A stretch of DNA of 64,000 nucleotides from Haematococcus lacustris (lineage: Eukaryota > Chlorophyta > Chlorophyceae > Chlamydomonadales > Haematococcaceae). A program made the position numbers and the translations under genes. Below are positions 46,890-58,600 of this stretch, piece after piece (within the stretch, counting starts at the first letter, position 1; every line of letters begins with the position of its first letter). The notes under the pieces were generated by a model. It was not told where the DNA came from. It did not search any database and saw only the letters and a program-made list of their open reading frames with translations. The stretch is taken from the NCBI GenBank assembly GCA_030144725.1, contig JASKMD010000026.1, positions 2,950,552 to 3,014,551 on the forward strand, in the 5' to 3' direction.

Positions 46890-47352
46890 CTACTGTGCCT
46901 CAGCAGGCTGCTGCTGCTGGGCCTTGGGTGGCTTGTCTCGCACTCGCTTGTAGCCATGCTCAGGGTACTCCTTGCCCTTGGCTGGCAGTGCTCCCTGGTC
47001 TGGCCAGAAGCATCGCTCCAGCGGCCGTCACTTGCTCTCCCCAATGCGCTGCATGTTCAGCGCTGCATTGCAGTCCCTGTTCAGCCACCTGCCTGGCTGT
47101 GGTGCTGGCTTGGCTTTGGCAGCCTTGCCCTGGGCCTTGCCTTTGCCCTTGGTGGGCTGGCTTGGCTCAGCTGTCTCTGGCTCAGCCTTGGTGCGCTTGC
47201 TGCGCTTGGCTGGCAGGGGAGTGCTGGGCCTAGGCTCTGAGGCTGCTGCCTGTGTGGCTGCCTGGCTGCTGCGTGGGGCCTGTGGGGGCTTGCGGGGGGC
47301 CACTACTGGGCACCACATCATGCCCCGCACTGGCCGGTCACGCTGCTGGCTC
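46890..47352 (-). pseudogene. Fanzor-family C-terminal fragment, copy F3
   Basis: The minus strand reads RDRPVRGMMWCPVVAPRKPP, a Lys/Pro-rich linker, WLNRDCNAALNMQRIGESK, then a TGA (47,028-47,030) where F4 has Trp. It continues in frame to GYKRVRDKPPKAQ and the stop at 46,890. The RuvC-III Asp (RD) is kept. The N-terminal two thirds are missing, and upstream sequence is an AGGTC-like repeat field (47,352-47,460). It is inactive as a protein. Confidence 0.75.
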
Positions 47353-47470
47353 TAGGCTGGGTCAGGTCAGGTCAGGTATATGTCAAGTCTATGTCAGGTC
47401 AGGTCAGGGCTATGTCAGGTCAGGTATATGTCAGGTCATGCCTATGTCAAGGTCCAGGTCCAGAGTCTAT

Positions 47471-48466
47471 TCACCACCACCACTTGCCTGGGTTGGAGTA
47501 GTGCTGCTGCATGGCGACCGCCAGCTGCATGGAGTGATGGTTGATGGTGTTGAGGTCACCGGTGAAGTTGGCGCTGCCCAGCTGCTGCAGCTTGGCCAGT
47601 AGCTCCTGGTTGCTGGGATCATCAAAGGCTGGATTGATGCTGTAGTGTAGGTTCTGCCTTGGACGCCCAAGCCGCCGCTGCAGCTGGGCGTAGGGGGTGA
47701 GGAAGTTGGAGTTAGCAAAGTACAGGCAAAACACCTTTAGCTGCTGCAGCATGACTGGATCTTCGCAGTCAAGGGGCATGGGTGGCCCAGTGGGAGCTGC
47801 TGGTGGGGGGTGGCGGGCAGCAATGCGGGCGCTGGGTGGGCGCAGGGTGGGTGGCGCTGGGGCAGGCTCAGGCTCTGGGGCAGGCTCAGGCTCTGGCTCA
47901 GGCTCCGGCTCTGGCTCAGCCTCCGGCTCCCAATCCATAGCCAGGGTTGCTGGCTGGGCAGGGACACGCAGGGGGAGTGGGGGCAAGGGGGCAGCATCCA
48001 GTGCACGAGGAGGCTGCACGGCTGGAGGTGTAGGGGCGCTGGGGTACCCAGGGGTGGAGTAGCCCACAAGGCAGGTCAGGAAGATCCTGAGCACATACAG
48101 TGACGCGATAACGCGGAGCTGAGAATGGATGCCGGCCCTGAGCTGGAAATGAGCCATTAGCTTTCGCTTCGTCTTCTTGCAGCCGCGAAGCACGGCGCCA
48201 CCCGGGACTTTGATCACCTGCGGCACATCACAATTACGGTCAATATTTTGACAGGCCGGCAATGCGGGGACACCAATAGTGCGGGGACACGAGCAGTGCT
48301 GGGGCATACAAGGCGGGGGTGCGCACCTGTCGGCGCTGGGTATTCCATGCAGCCCTTCGCTCCTCGCGTTGTTTGGCTGGAGGGACGCTAGGACCTGCGC
48401 TGGCATGAACAGAAGCGATGTGAGCAGCGCGGAGCTCACCGGACTGCACAGTTGCAGCGGACCACA
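47471..48466 (-). CDS. Hypothetical protein with acidic PE-repeat linker
   Basis: The last exon (48,217-47,471) starts VIKVPGGAVLRGCKKTKRK. It has a hydrophobic VIASLYVLRIFLTCLVGYST, then EPEPEP repeats, then PLDCEDPVMLQQLK and a C-terminal NPGKWWW. The exon before it (from about 48,466 to 48,327) ends AKQREERRAAWNTQRRQ at a GTGCGC donor with matching phase. No ATG lies in that exon's frame, so the 5' end is upstream or spliced. TPG.P and LD.EDP..L.Q.K are shared with the gene at 41,636. The basic patch (KKTKRK) could bind nucleic acid. Function is unknown. Confidence 0.55.
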   Translation of the reverse strand, partial: CGPLQLCSPVSSALLTSLLFMPAQVLASLQPNNARSEGLHGIPSADRCAPPPCMPQHCSCPRTIGVPALPACQNIDRNCDVPQVIKVPGGAVLRGCKKTKRKLMAHFQLRAGIHSQLRVIASLYVLRIFLTCLVGYSTPGYPSAPTPPAVQPPRALDAAPLPPLPLRVPAQPATLAMDWEPEAEPEPEPEPEPEPAPEPEPAPAPPTLRPPSARIAARHPPPAAPTGPPMPLDCEDPVMLQQLKVFCLYFANSNFLTPYAQLQRRLGRPRQNLHYSINPAFDDPSNQELLAKLQQLGSANFTGDLNTINHHSMQLAVAMQQHYSNPGKWWW

Positions 48467-49778
48467 CCGCGACTACGACGAACCTCGTTTTCGCGGGCTT
48501 TCAATCGGAAGCGGATCTTGCTCCGCGGCGCTGGGCCGCTTCCTCGGAGGCATTGCGCCACTAGGCTCATATCAGCTAACACCTGCTGAGCTCCTACTTA
48601 TACCCAGGAGGCGATGTCACTCGTTCTCGCACTCCCAAAGGGCACTCCGACCAAAGGGCAAAGGGCACTCCGACCACGTGGCGCGTACATTACAGCAGCA
48701 CAACCCAGCTGCTTGCCTCAGCGGGCCCCTAGCACTTACGACCCAGGTTGCAAAGTGTTCATCAGCGGTGCAACGGCCAGTGTGAGGGGTGTGAGGAGGG
48801 TTGCGCCCCACGCGCCGACGCCCGTCCTTCGCGCAGCAGGCATAAGCACATCCCGCTGAGCAGGACGGGTGTCGCAACTCAGACCACAGTGCAGGGTGTG
48901 AGGATGTGGGATGTGGGACCCTTCTGTGAGAGTGTGCGACTTGCAAGGTGAGACCAGCCAGTCGCTAGCAAGCCTGTCGCATCGCTAGCCTGTCGCATCG
49001 CAAAGCATCAACGATGTAAGGTTGCTGTAGTCGCAATGGCCGCAGTGGACGCAACGGTTCGCAGTGGCCTAAGAACCCGCAACCCGCACAGTCAACGGAT
49101 GTCACTGCATGCGAGCCAGCCACAGCTTCACCATAGCCTAAATAGGCGCAATGAACACCAGAGTTACTTCCTGGGGGTCAGATGGGTCATTGGGCGATGG
49201 GTCATTGGAAGATGGAAGACCAATTGGGAGATGGGGAGATGGGTCATTGGGCGCAAGGGCGTGGTGCAAATGGCATCGGCCTCGTAGGACAAGATCTTGT
49301 CCCCGTAAGTACCAGGCCCATAATCCGATGCAATACGGTTGTGGGTTGGTACTGCTGGCAGGGCAATACTGCTGGCATGGCGGTCAAAATTGTAGCATGT
49401 GTCCACATGGGATCGATTGTTTGCGAAGCGCGTGGTGTAATATCTGTCGCACATCCTGGCTGCGCTAACGCGAGCTTCCGCGGTAGCTTCGGCGCAGCGT
49501 ACTGATGGCATCCGCTGCCTGCGTAGCTGCTCAGTGACAGAAAGCGCCCTGCGAGGCATCCAGGGGCAGCCACATTTGAAGGGCTGCAAGCCACATCCAA
49601 GCCTTCTCACCCACTCCGTGACCTATTGAGGGTCTGCCACTGTGCTGACGGGCTGCAGGCACAGACACGACCCAGGCAGCAGCCAGTGTCTCTCCAGCCT
49701 GAGAAAATTGGCAGCGTTGATGCAGGAGGGACGCTTGCTAGTTCCATAGACCCCTTAAGACCTTGCACGCCCTCATCC
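48467..49778. promoter_or_regulatory. Divergent intergenic region upstream of the C78 protease gene
   Basis: There is no convincing gene. It contains the copy of GGTTGCAAAGTGTTCATCAG (48,747), followed by GCAACGGCCAGTG. That matches the sequence beside Fanzor F3 but without the element. There is also a degenerate repeat of GATGGGTCATTGGG at 49,185-49,250. Promoters for both neighbours should lie here. Confidence 0.35.
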
Positions 49779-50435
49779 ATGGCCAGCCAGCCAGAGCGCC
49801 CCCGCTGCCCTGTGTGTGGAGCGAGCTTCAAGAGCGTTGACCGCCTGACCCAGCATGTGAACAACCACTTTGAGGCAGGCGAGGTTGCAGATGAGGTGAG
49901 GGGTGTGGGGCTGGTCCAGCAGAGGGTGCAGCATCAACGAGATGCTGGCATGGACTCAAGCAGACAGGGGCTGTGAGGGTTCACCCCTAGGAGAACTAAA
50001 GGCCTGCCCTCTGGTACGCATGGGGACCGACTTGACCTGATCCGAGGCTTGCGGAGGGCCTAGCAGCTAGCAATGCTTCTTTGACTGGGCTGTCCAAGGT
50101 CACCCCCTAAGATATGTGACACCCATGTGTGATGCACGTCCACATTTGTGATCATACTGACCTGACAGACCTTGTACCGCCCTGAGGGAGAAGAAGCCTA
50201 CTATGTATATATCCGATTGTGCTGGCATGCGCATCGCACATGGTGTTTGTCCCAGTGCTGTCTGGCATGGCTGTTGCACGTGATGGGTTAGAGTTGAGTT
50301 TAAGCTTAGGGTCAGGGATAAATGTCAGTGTTACGGTCAGGGTCAGTGTTAGGGTGTATCTTGGGTCAGGGCAGGGGTAGTCCTCCTATGCCTAGGAAAT
50401 TAAGTCCCTGCTTCGCTGCTGTTGATCCAGCAGCA

Positions 50436-50478
<43 letters not shown>

Positions 50479-53400
50479 ACGCTGCTGCTGCTGCCCTTGC
50501 TACACTTGCTCCTACATCACCTACTTCTACCGCCCCTACTGCCCCTTCCCTTGCTGCTCTCCCTCCCCTGTCTCCCCTGCTGCTGCACCACTGCCACCAG
50601 GCATCCACCCCCTGGGCTGCAGAGACCCTGCCAGCCTGCAGGCAGCAGGTGCCTGGGGTGGAGCTGGCAGCACCCCAGGCTGCATATGGCACGGGGGGAG
50701 GTGCAGCCTCTCTGACCCCTGACACCATTACCGTCATTGAGATTGGTGCGCATACCCTTATGGAACCCTAATGGGTTGAGAAGTGGTGGTGGCAGCAGTG
50801 GCAGCGGCAGCAGCAACGGATGCAACAGCAGCAGCGGCAATAGCAGCAGCAGCAGCGGCAATAGCAGCAGCAGCGGCAGCAGCACCGTGATTGAGGTTGG
50901 TGAGCACACACTGGCGCAACACCAGATGCACCAGCCTGCGGATTTGGACAGTGGTGTTGGCAGTAACGGCAGCGGCAGCAGCAGCAGGCGCACTGGCAGT
51001 GGCGGCAGCAGCAGCAGTACCACCACTAGATTCATCTCTGCCAGCGATACTGCCACGAATGCCAGGACCAGGGCAGGTGGTGTGGCGGACCTGTAACGCT
51101 GGAGGCAGTCAGGCTAAGCAGACATAAGGTCCGCAAGCTGAAGCACCCGCCCGCCCGCCTGCTGGCCATCCCACCCACCTAAGCACAACCAAATTGGCCG
51201 CCCCCGCCCACCCGCCCGCCCGCCGGCCTGCCCGCCCGCCCGTGCGCCTGCAGATATGGAGGACTCCCCTGGTGCCGCATCAGGGTCAGCTGCCGGGCCT
51301 GGGTTTGATGGGAGCTGCGTGCTGTGCCCCCAGGGCTGTGGGCAGTGGGTGCCTCTGGTGGAGCTGGACAGCCATGAGGCGGCGCACAACGTCAGTGCAG
51401 GTCAACACAGGGAGGTGGGCGGGTGGGTGGGTGGGCGGGTGGGCGGGTGGGCAGGTAAGCGGGTAAGCGGGTGGGCGGGTGGGCGGGTGGGAGGTGGGCG
51501 GGTGGGCGGGTGGGCGGGTGGGCGGGGGGTGGGAGGTGGGCGGGTGGGCGGGTGGGCGGGTGGGAGGTGGGCGGGTGGGCGGGTGGGCGGGTGGGCAGGT
51601 GGGCAGGTGGGCAGGTGGGCAGGTGGGCAGGCGGGCGAATGAGCGGGTGGGCGGGTGGGCGGGTGGGCGGGTGGGCGGGGTGGGCGGGTGGGCGGGTGGG
51701 CGGGTGGGCAGGTGGGCGGGTGGGCAGGTGGGCGGGTGGGCGGGTGGGCAGGTGGGCAGGTGGGCAGGTGGGCAGGTGGGCAGGCGGGCGAATGAGCGGG
51801 TGGGCAGGTGGGCGGGTGGATAACACCCCAAGAGCCAGCAAGAGCCCACTTTAGAGGGTTGTTAGTCACTGAACTGTTCAACACAGCCACTTCATAGAAT
51901 GCATGCCAGAAGCTGCCGCAAACGCATCCCACCCACTGGCCTGCATCGCACCCCGCCCTGCCCGCCCTGCCTGCCCAGCCTCTGTGGGCCCTGCAGCCGT
52001 CAACAGCCACTACACCCCTGCAGAGCCCACTTCCCACAATCCAACCCACTAGGTGCTATGCTATGATAAGTCAGCAATTTCCCCAAGGAACTTAGGATTG
52101 TCACGGAGCATTTACACGGAGTGATATACAAAGGCAAGACCCAGCACCTTGGCCCTCAACCTTGAGCCTTCATTGCAGTCGAACACACTAGTTGTGAACC
52201 ACTACAAAACAGTGTTTTTGTCTGTGTGGAGTTCCCATCGCATGGCATGCACATGTCCTATACATGGCCTACACATGGTCACGGTCGCCTACCACCTACA
52301 GCATTGCCTGACCCCTGTGACAGGGCTATGACGTAGAGTTGGCATGACAAAACATGCACTAATTGTAAGCTGATAACAGCTCCAATGGGGGGGGGGCACA
52401 CACTACTGTGCCTCAGCAGGCTGCTGCTGCTGGGCCTTGGGTGGCTTGTCTCGCACTCGCTTGTAGCCATGCTCAGGGTACTCCTTGCCCTTGGCTGGCA
52501 GCGCTCCCTGGTCTGGCCAGAAGCACAGCTCCAGCGGGCGCCACTTGCTCTCCCCAATGCGCTGCATGTTCAACGCTGCATTGCAGTCCCTGTCCAGCCA
52601 CCTGCCTGGCTGTGGTGCTGGCTTGGCTTTGGCAGCCTTGCCCTGGGCCTTGCCTTTGCCCTTGGTGGGCTGGCTTGGCTCAGCTGTCTCTGGCTCAGCT
52701 ACAAGGTGTTGCCTAACCAGGTCACGCCAAACGTCCACAGTGACAATAGCTACTGCCATGCCAGCACAAACCAAGCCCTGGGCTGGTGCTGAGTATGGTG
52801 CCGGATGTGGTGTGCTGACCAGGCCCACGTGCTGGACGATGAGCTCCTGGCCGCCCAGCTGCAGGCCCAGCTGCACCAGGAGGCTGCCAGCCTTGCTCAG
52901 GGTGCTGGGGGTCACCCAGGACAAGGGTGGGGTCACCCAGGGCAAGCTGCTCTCCATCTCCCCCTCCCCCTCGCCCTCCACCACCGCCCCGTACCTCAAG
53001 CCCCTCAAGCCTCCCTGACAGCGCCGGGGCCGGGGCAAGGTGGCGCAGGGACGCAGTTGCATGGCGACATGGCACCGTCACAAGTCTTGGGCGGTGCAGC
53101 AGCGCAAGGCGGAGCTGCGTTTGAAAAGAGTGATCAACAGCTGCTGCAGGAGCTGCAGGTGTGACCTGCATGGTTTGGTGACTCCTTGTTCCGGAGTGTT
53201 CTGGGACATGCAGTGGGGTGGCACCCCAACCCCACTGCCCTGCCCCATGCGCCATGCGCCATGCATCCATGCGCTACAGAACTAGGCGTTGCTGGGCAGT
53301 TTGTGGTTAGGGGCCAGGCAGGAGGGGGGTGCTGCTTGCGGCGGGCATAGTCCTCCCCGCCGCTTGTGTGATATGAGGTCACACTTGGCTTGCTCAGCCC

Positions 53401-55583
53401 CTGGAGCAGGGCATCCTGTGTGGTGGTCACAGCTGTGGCTCACTCCTTTGCCCGGGCCCACATCTGGCTCGCTGAATGGCTAGGTCAGGACATGCTTGCG
53501 GTACATGCGTGTGCTATGCCCCTGTACGCATGTAATACATGCCACCGCCCATGCCACCACCACCACCACCGCTGTCCTATACCCCACCTGACCAGATCAG
53601 TCGAAGCTGCTAGCCGCCACCCCGACCAGCACCAGCCTGGTGGTCAGGTCACGGCTACAGGGGCAGGCCCTGCCCAGCCCAGGCTGCTCAGCCCACCCGG
53701 GGCGGCCTTGCCGTATTAAGGCTGCCTGAACCTGATCTGCCACTTCTGCTACCTGCAGCTTGCCCCCTGCTGCCTGCTAGCTGAACCTGCTGCTGCCTGC
53801 TGCCTGCTGCTTGCTGCCTGCTGCCTGCTGCCTGCTGCCTGCTGCCTGCTGCCTGCTGCCTGCTGCCTGCTGCCTGCTGGCTTGACCCTGTGCTGCTGGT
53901 GCTGGGCCCGATCTAGGAGGCTGAGGACTGGGCGGCGCTGAGGGCTCGATTCGGCTTCACAAAGCCAGAGGCAAGCCACACACCCAACCCCAGCTGGCGC
54001 ACCCTCGACCACCTCTGCCTGACTCATTGGCTCATTGGGTGGGGGCAGCCAGCGCCCTCTCAGGGCAGCGCCTTCACCTTCCAGCCCCTGGGCTCGGCCC
54101 ATGCTGACTAGTGGCTTACTGGATCACAGTCAGGGCCTGATCAGGAGGCATGAAGCAACAATGACCACGTGTTCAACTGCCCCTGTGATGCCCTGTGATT
54201 GCAATGTGTGCAGAAGTTGCCCTGCCGCGCCCTGCCACTGCCCCTCCTGGACCCCTCACCCCTCCTATCACTGCCCCTGCCCCTTCTGCCCTTCCTACCC
54301 TGATTGCCTGGCACCCCGCCTTGCACCCCTCCCATCATGCTCCTAAGCCCTTTGTCAACCTCGCCCCTCAAGCCGTTCCCTGCCCTTGCTCTGCTGCGCC
54401 TTTGCTGTGGCACATCACCCCCTCGCCCCCATGTTGGCACATGCACAAATGGTAATGTTCGCCCTGCTGCTGCTGCTGCTGTGATGTCCTGCAGCGGCCA
54501 GGGCGCTGCTTCACCTGCGGCCAGGCAGGACACTGGACACAAGATTGGTGTGCCCCTCCCCCTCCCCCTCCCCTCCCCCTCCCCCTCCCCCTCCCCCTCC
54601 CCCTCCCCCTCCCCCTCCCCCTCCCCCTCCCCCTCCCCCTCCCCCCCCCCCCCTCCCCCTCCCCCTCCCCTCCCCTCCCCCTCCCCCTCCCCCTCCCCTC
54701 CCCCTCCCCCTCCCCCTCCCCCTCCCCCTCCCCCTCCCCCTCCCCCTCCCCCCCCCTCCCCCTCCCCCTCCCCCTCCCCCTCCCCCTCCCCCCCCCCTCC
54801 CCCTCCCCCTCCCCCTCCCCTCCCCCTCCCCCTCCCCCTCCCCCTCCCCCTCCCCCTCCCCCTCCCCCTCCCCTCCCCCTCCCCCTCCCCCTCCCCCTCC
54901 CCCTCCCCCTCCCCCTCCCCCTCCCCCTCCCCCTCCCCCTCCCCCTCCCCCTCCCCCTCCCCTCCCCCTCCCCCTCCCCCTCCCCCTCCCCCTCCCCCCC
55001 CCCTCCCCCCCCCCTCCCCCTCCCCCTCCCCTCCCCCCCCCCCTCCCCCTCCCCCTCCCCCTCCCCCTCCCCCTCCCCTCCCCCTCCCCCTCCCCCTCCC
55101 CCTCCCCCTCCCCTCCCCCTCCCCCTCCCCCTCCCCCTCCCCCTCCCCCTCCCCCTCCCCCTCCCCCCCCCCCTCCCCCTCATCCATATTCTGCTGCTCG
55201 CTGCTTGCCCCCCACTCACACCTTGCCGCCCTCATGCTGCCCCTGCCTTCAGCCCGAGCCACCCCTCCTCCTCCTCTGCCAAACTGCTGCTCAGCACCAA
55301 GGTGTCAGAGCTGCGGCAGCAGCAGCACTGTGAAGCACAGTGGGCGCAGGCAGTGTCAACAGCAGGCAGGGCGGCAGGGGATGCACGGATGGCTGCTGCT
55401 GCCAACAAGAGTGGGGACAGGACAATGCAGGGAGGCCGAGGGCCTGGCAAGAAGGACCTAGTGGCCTGCAGCACTAGGGCAGAGGGCGGCAACAGTCAGG
55501 CCACAACGCAGCAGCAGGCGGGGCAGCAGGCAGGCAAAGAGGCACAGCCAGCCTCTCCCAGCAAGCAGCAACCACGGCAATGG

Positions 55584-55638
<55 letters not shown>

Positions 55639-58600
55639 CGGCCGTTGTGAAGGAGGCAGGTGTGGAGCTCATACCGCTGTTGGTCCAGTGTCTGCAGCAG
55701 CAGCAGCAGCCCCCCAACACGCAAGCCTACCAGGCCTTTGTCTGCGGTGAGCCCCAAGGGGAGAAGCCCAGCAGCAGTGCATCTCCCTGCCAGCAGCCAT
55801 CAGTAGCTGCCGCTGCCACTGCCGCTGCCTCATCACACCATAGTGGCTGCATCGCCTTACATGAAGCCTTGGGCAAAGCTGCTTGCCTTGAGCAAAGCTG
55901 CATCCCACCCTTGGCTGCATTGCCAGCAGCCAGTAGTAGCTGCCGCTGCCTCTGTTGCTGCCTCATCCCGCCCTACTGGCTGCACCGCCTGGCTGGGGCA
56001 TCCCTTGCAGCACTTGGCTGCCAGCATGGCATGTGCTTTGGGGTGAAGGGGCGAACTCGTGGGGGCAACTTTGGCCCTGTCACGCAGGCGAATGCTTTGC
56101 GTAGACTCTCTTTCTTCCTTCCTTTCTTTCTGTTGGCGGACCTGCTGCCCTGCCCTGATGGTGTGCTCTGTTGAAGCTGCTGCTGCTGCCGCCGCTGCTG
56201 CCGCCGCCGCCGCCGCTGCCGCCGTTGCCCTATCCCTTATGAGCCTTGTTGAAGCTGCTGCTGCTGCTGCCCTCAGGGCCCTTGGTGCACATGTCCGGCC
56301 AGCCTGCTGACCGGGGCTGGGGCTGCGGCTGGCGCAACATCCAGGTAAGGGCTAAGACGACTCCATGGTGTGCAATGGAGGGTAAGGAGGAAGCACAGAA
56401 GGGAACGGGAGGGCAAGGGAGGGCGGAGGGCGGCATCCTGCATGCCTGGCCAACATGCTGTAGCTTCCATGCAAACATCTAATGCCATGCGTAATGCATG
56501 GGTTATGCATGGGAACAAGAGAAGCATGTAAACATGCCGTGTCTAGAGATGCACACGAGGACATGAGAAGGTGACAGTCAGCACAGGCAGCGAGTAGAGC
56601 TGGCGGTACGTAGGGTGACTGTGCATCTAGGAGTGGGAGTGTGTCTAGCAGTGGGAATTAGTAGCTCTAGGTATGACTCATGAGCTTCAGGCCGCACTTG
56701 TTGCCAGTTACATTTAGCAAAGGAAAGGGATATGCTGGCCTGTTGGAAGCTAGTGGAAAGCACTCTGCATGTCACCTTAAAGAGAAATGCTGTGATACAT
56801 TGCAAGTTATCATGCAAATGACAGTTACTGCACATAGAAGTGTGGGATGTGGAAGAAGTTCAATGGGGTAGAGTGACCTCAGCAGCTGGCAGCCCCACAA
56901 TGAATGCCAGGGTGAGGGGCCACAGCAGTAGTGCAAAACGTCAGCGAGACTTACGCAAAACCTTATATCAAAGGTCGTCCACATGGAGTGATGCGCTTTG
57001 GTGCAGTCCGCAGAGCGACCATTCCTTAGCGCAAAGCGAGCTCTAGCATATATGGGTCCCCAGATTGAACATCAAGTTGAGGGGTTGGTGCAGCAGCAGC
57101 GGGTGTCCATGGCATGCGTGGAGCTTTGCGCTGCGCAGATGCAAGTGAGTCACCTACTGCTGCGGCCCGCATGTCCCTTGGCCCACCATGTGTTCGGCGG
57201 CTGCGGTTTCGTGCCGGATATTGGTGAGCTACCCCTCCCATCTGCCAGGCAGGCACCCCTCCTCTCCCACAAAAGGGGCAGGCAGGCAGGCAGGCAGGGG
57301 CAGGCAGGGGCAGGCAGCCCTCCTCTCCCACAAAATGGGAAATGCTGACTGAGGAGAAAAGATAGCAAGGTGGCTGCAGCGGCAGCATAGGTGGCTGCTG
57401 CAGCAGCAGCACAGTTCACCTGCTCTGCTGGCTCTGTCGCATCTCCCTCGCCATGCCCTCTACCACCATGCATGCGCAGCTATCAACAGCTGGGATAGCT
57501 GGCTAGGACGCCTACCTGACATTGCTTGCACAACAACCCTAGTGGGAGGTGTTGGTGACAGCCGGACAGTGTTTGTGGTGCAATAGCCAGTGTCAGACAA
57601 GCCTGGACCATGTTGGCATGCCCTACTAGCTATGTGGAACCATGTCCTCTTGCACTGTCCAGGTATACATGCATGCATGCATGGGCTGCCCTGCTTGAGT
57701 GCAGCCAAGGCTGCCTGCCCATCCCATGCAGTTGCTGGGCTGAGTTGCTGCCTGGCTGCAGTGTCCTTGCAAGCTTGGCTAGAGGCAGCATGGGAGCAGG
57801 GGTGGGACGTCCTGGGCTCTGAGTCCCTGGGCAGCAAGATCCAGGTGTGACCTGCTCACCCTCAACATGCATCACACTTTTTGATTAGGTTGCAGTCACA
57901 TACCATGCCCATGGTGTGTGGTACCCTGAAGTCTGTGGAGACTCAGCTATCTCTACCTGCTGCTGCTACTGCTAGTGACAACTGGCTGCTGGTTGGCGAA
58001 CCAGTGAAGTGTGGAATATATAATTGCATCCTATCTGAAGCTGGAATTTCTTAGGCATTACAATACAGAAATTACAATATAAACTCACAGACCCCCCGTT
58101 ATTGTGTACGGCCCCTGCCAGGAAGTCGACCCTGATCCTGGCCATCACTTGGCTCAACTCTAGTCCTGGCCCTTGCCCAGCTGCCTGGCCCTCACCACCC
58201 CTGGCCCCTGCTTGTTCCCGTGCCCAGGGCGACAGCAAATGGATCGGCACCACCGAGGCGGCCGCCCTGCTGCGCTACCATCGCATCTCCGCCCGCATCA
58301 TTGATTTTCCAGGTCAGGTCCTGGACTACACACAAGCTGCCCACCAGAGTTATATAGAGCGCTATATGTGCCGTTCGCTATGAAATGCCACATATTTGGT
58401 GCAGAGGTCGTCATGCATGCTGAAATGGTCGCTTCGCAAACCGCACTTTTGCGGTTCGCGCTACGAAAAGCGACCTTTGACCTGCCATCGTGTAAAATCC
58501 ACATATAAAAAATGTCAGGGGGCAAGATGAAAAATGTGCTCGGAATGGCCTGCAGACGCGCGCACAGCCTCCTCTAATCAGAGCCACCAAGTATACAAGA

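Noticed and set aside
50737..51096. Separate Ser/Gly-rich gene at 50,737-51,096
   Set aside because: The low-complexity AGCAGC repeat lies in an intron of the C78 gene. It ends near a second donor-like GAGGTTG/GTGAGC, so it could at most be an alternative exon extension.
52699..53062. Extension of Fanzor F4 to 53,062 as one 219-codon protein
   Set aside because: Homology to F3 stops near 52,698. The upstream half is antisense to an exon of the C78 gene.
54141..55461. Pro/Ser and Gly/Glu/Arg open frames up to 385 codons
   Set aside because: Products of the CCCCCT array. Flanking exons fix the array as intronic.
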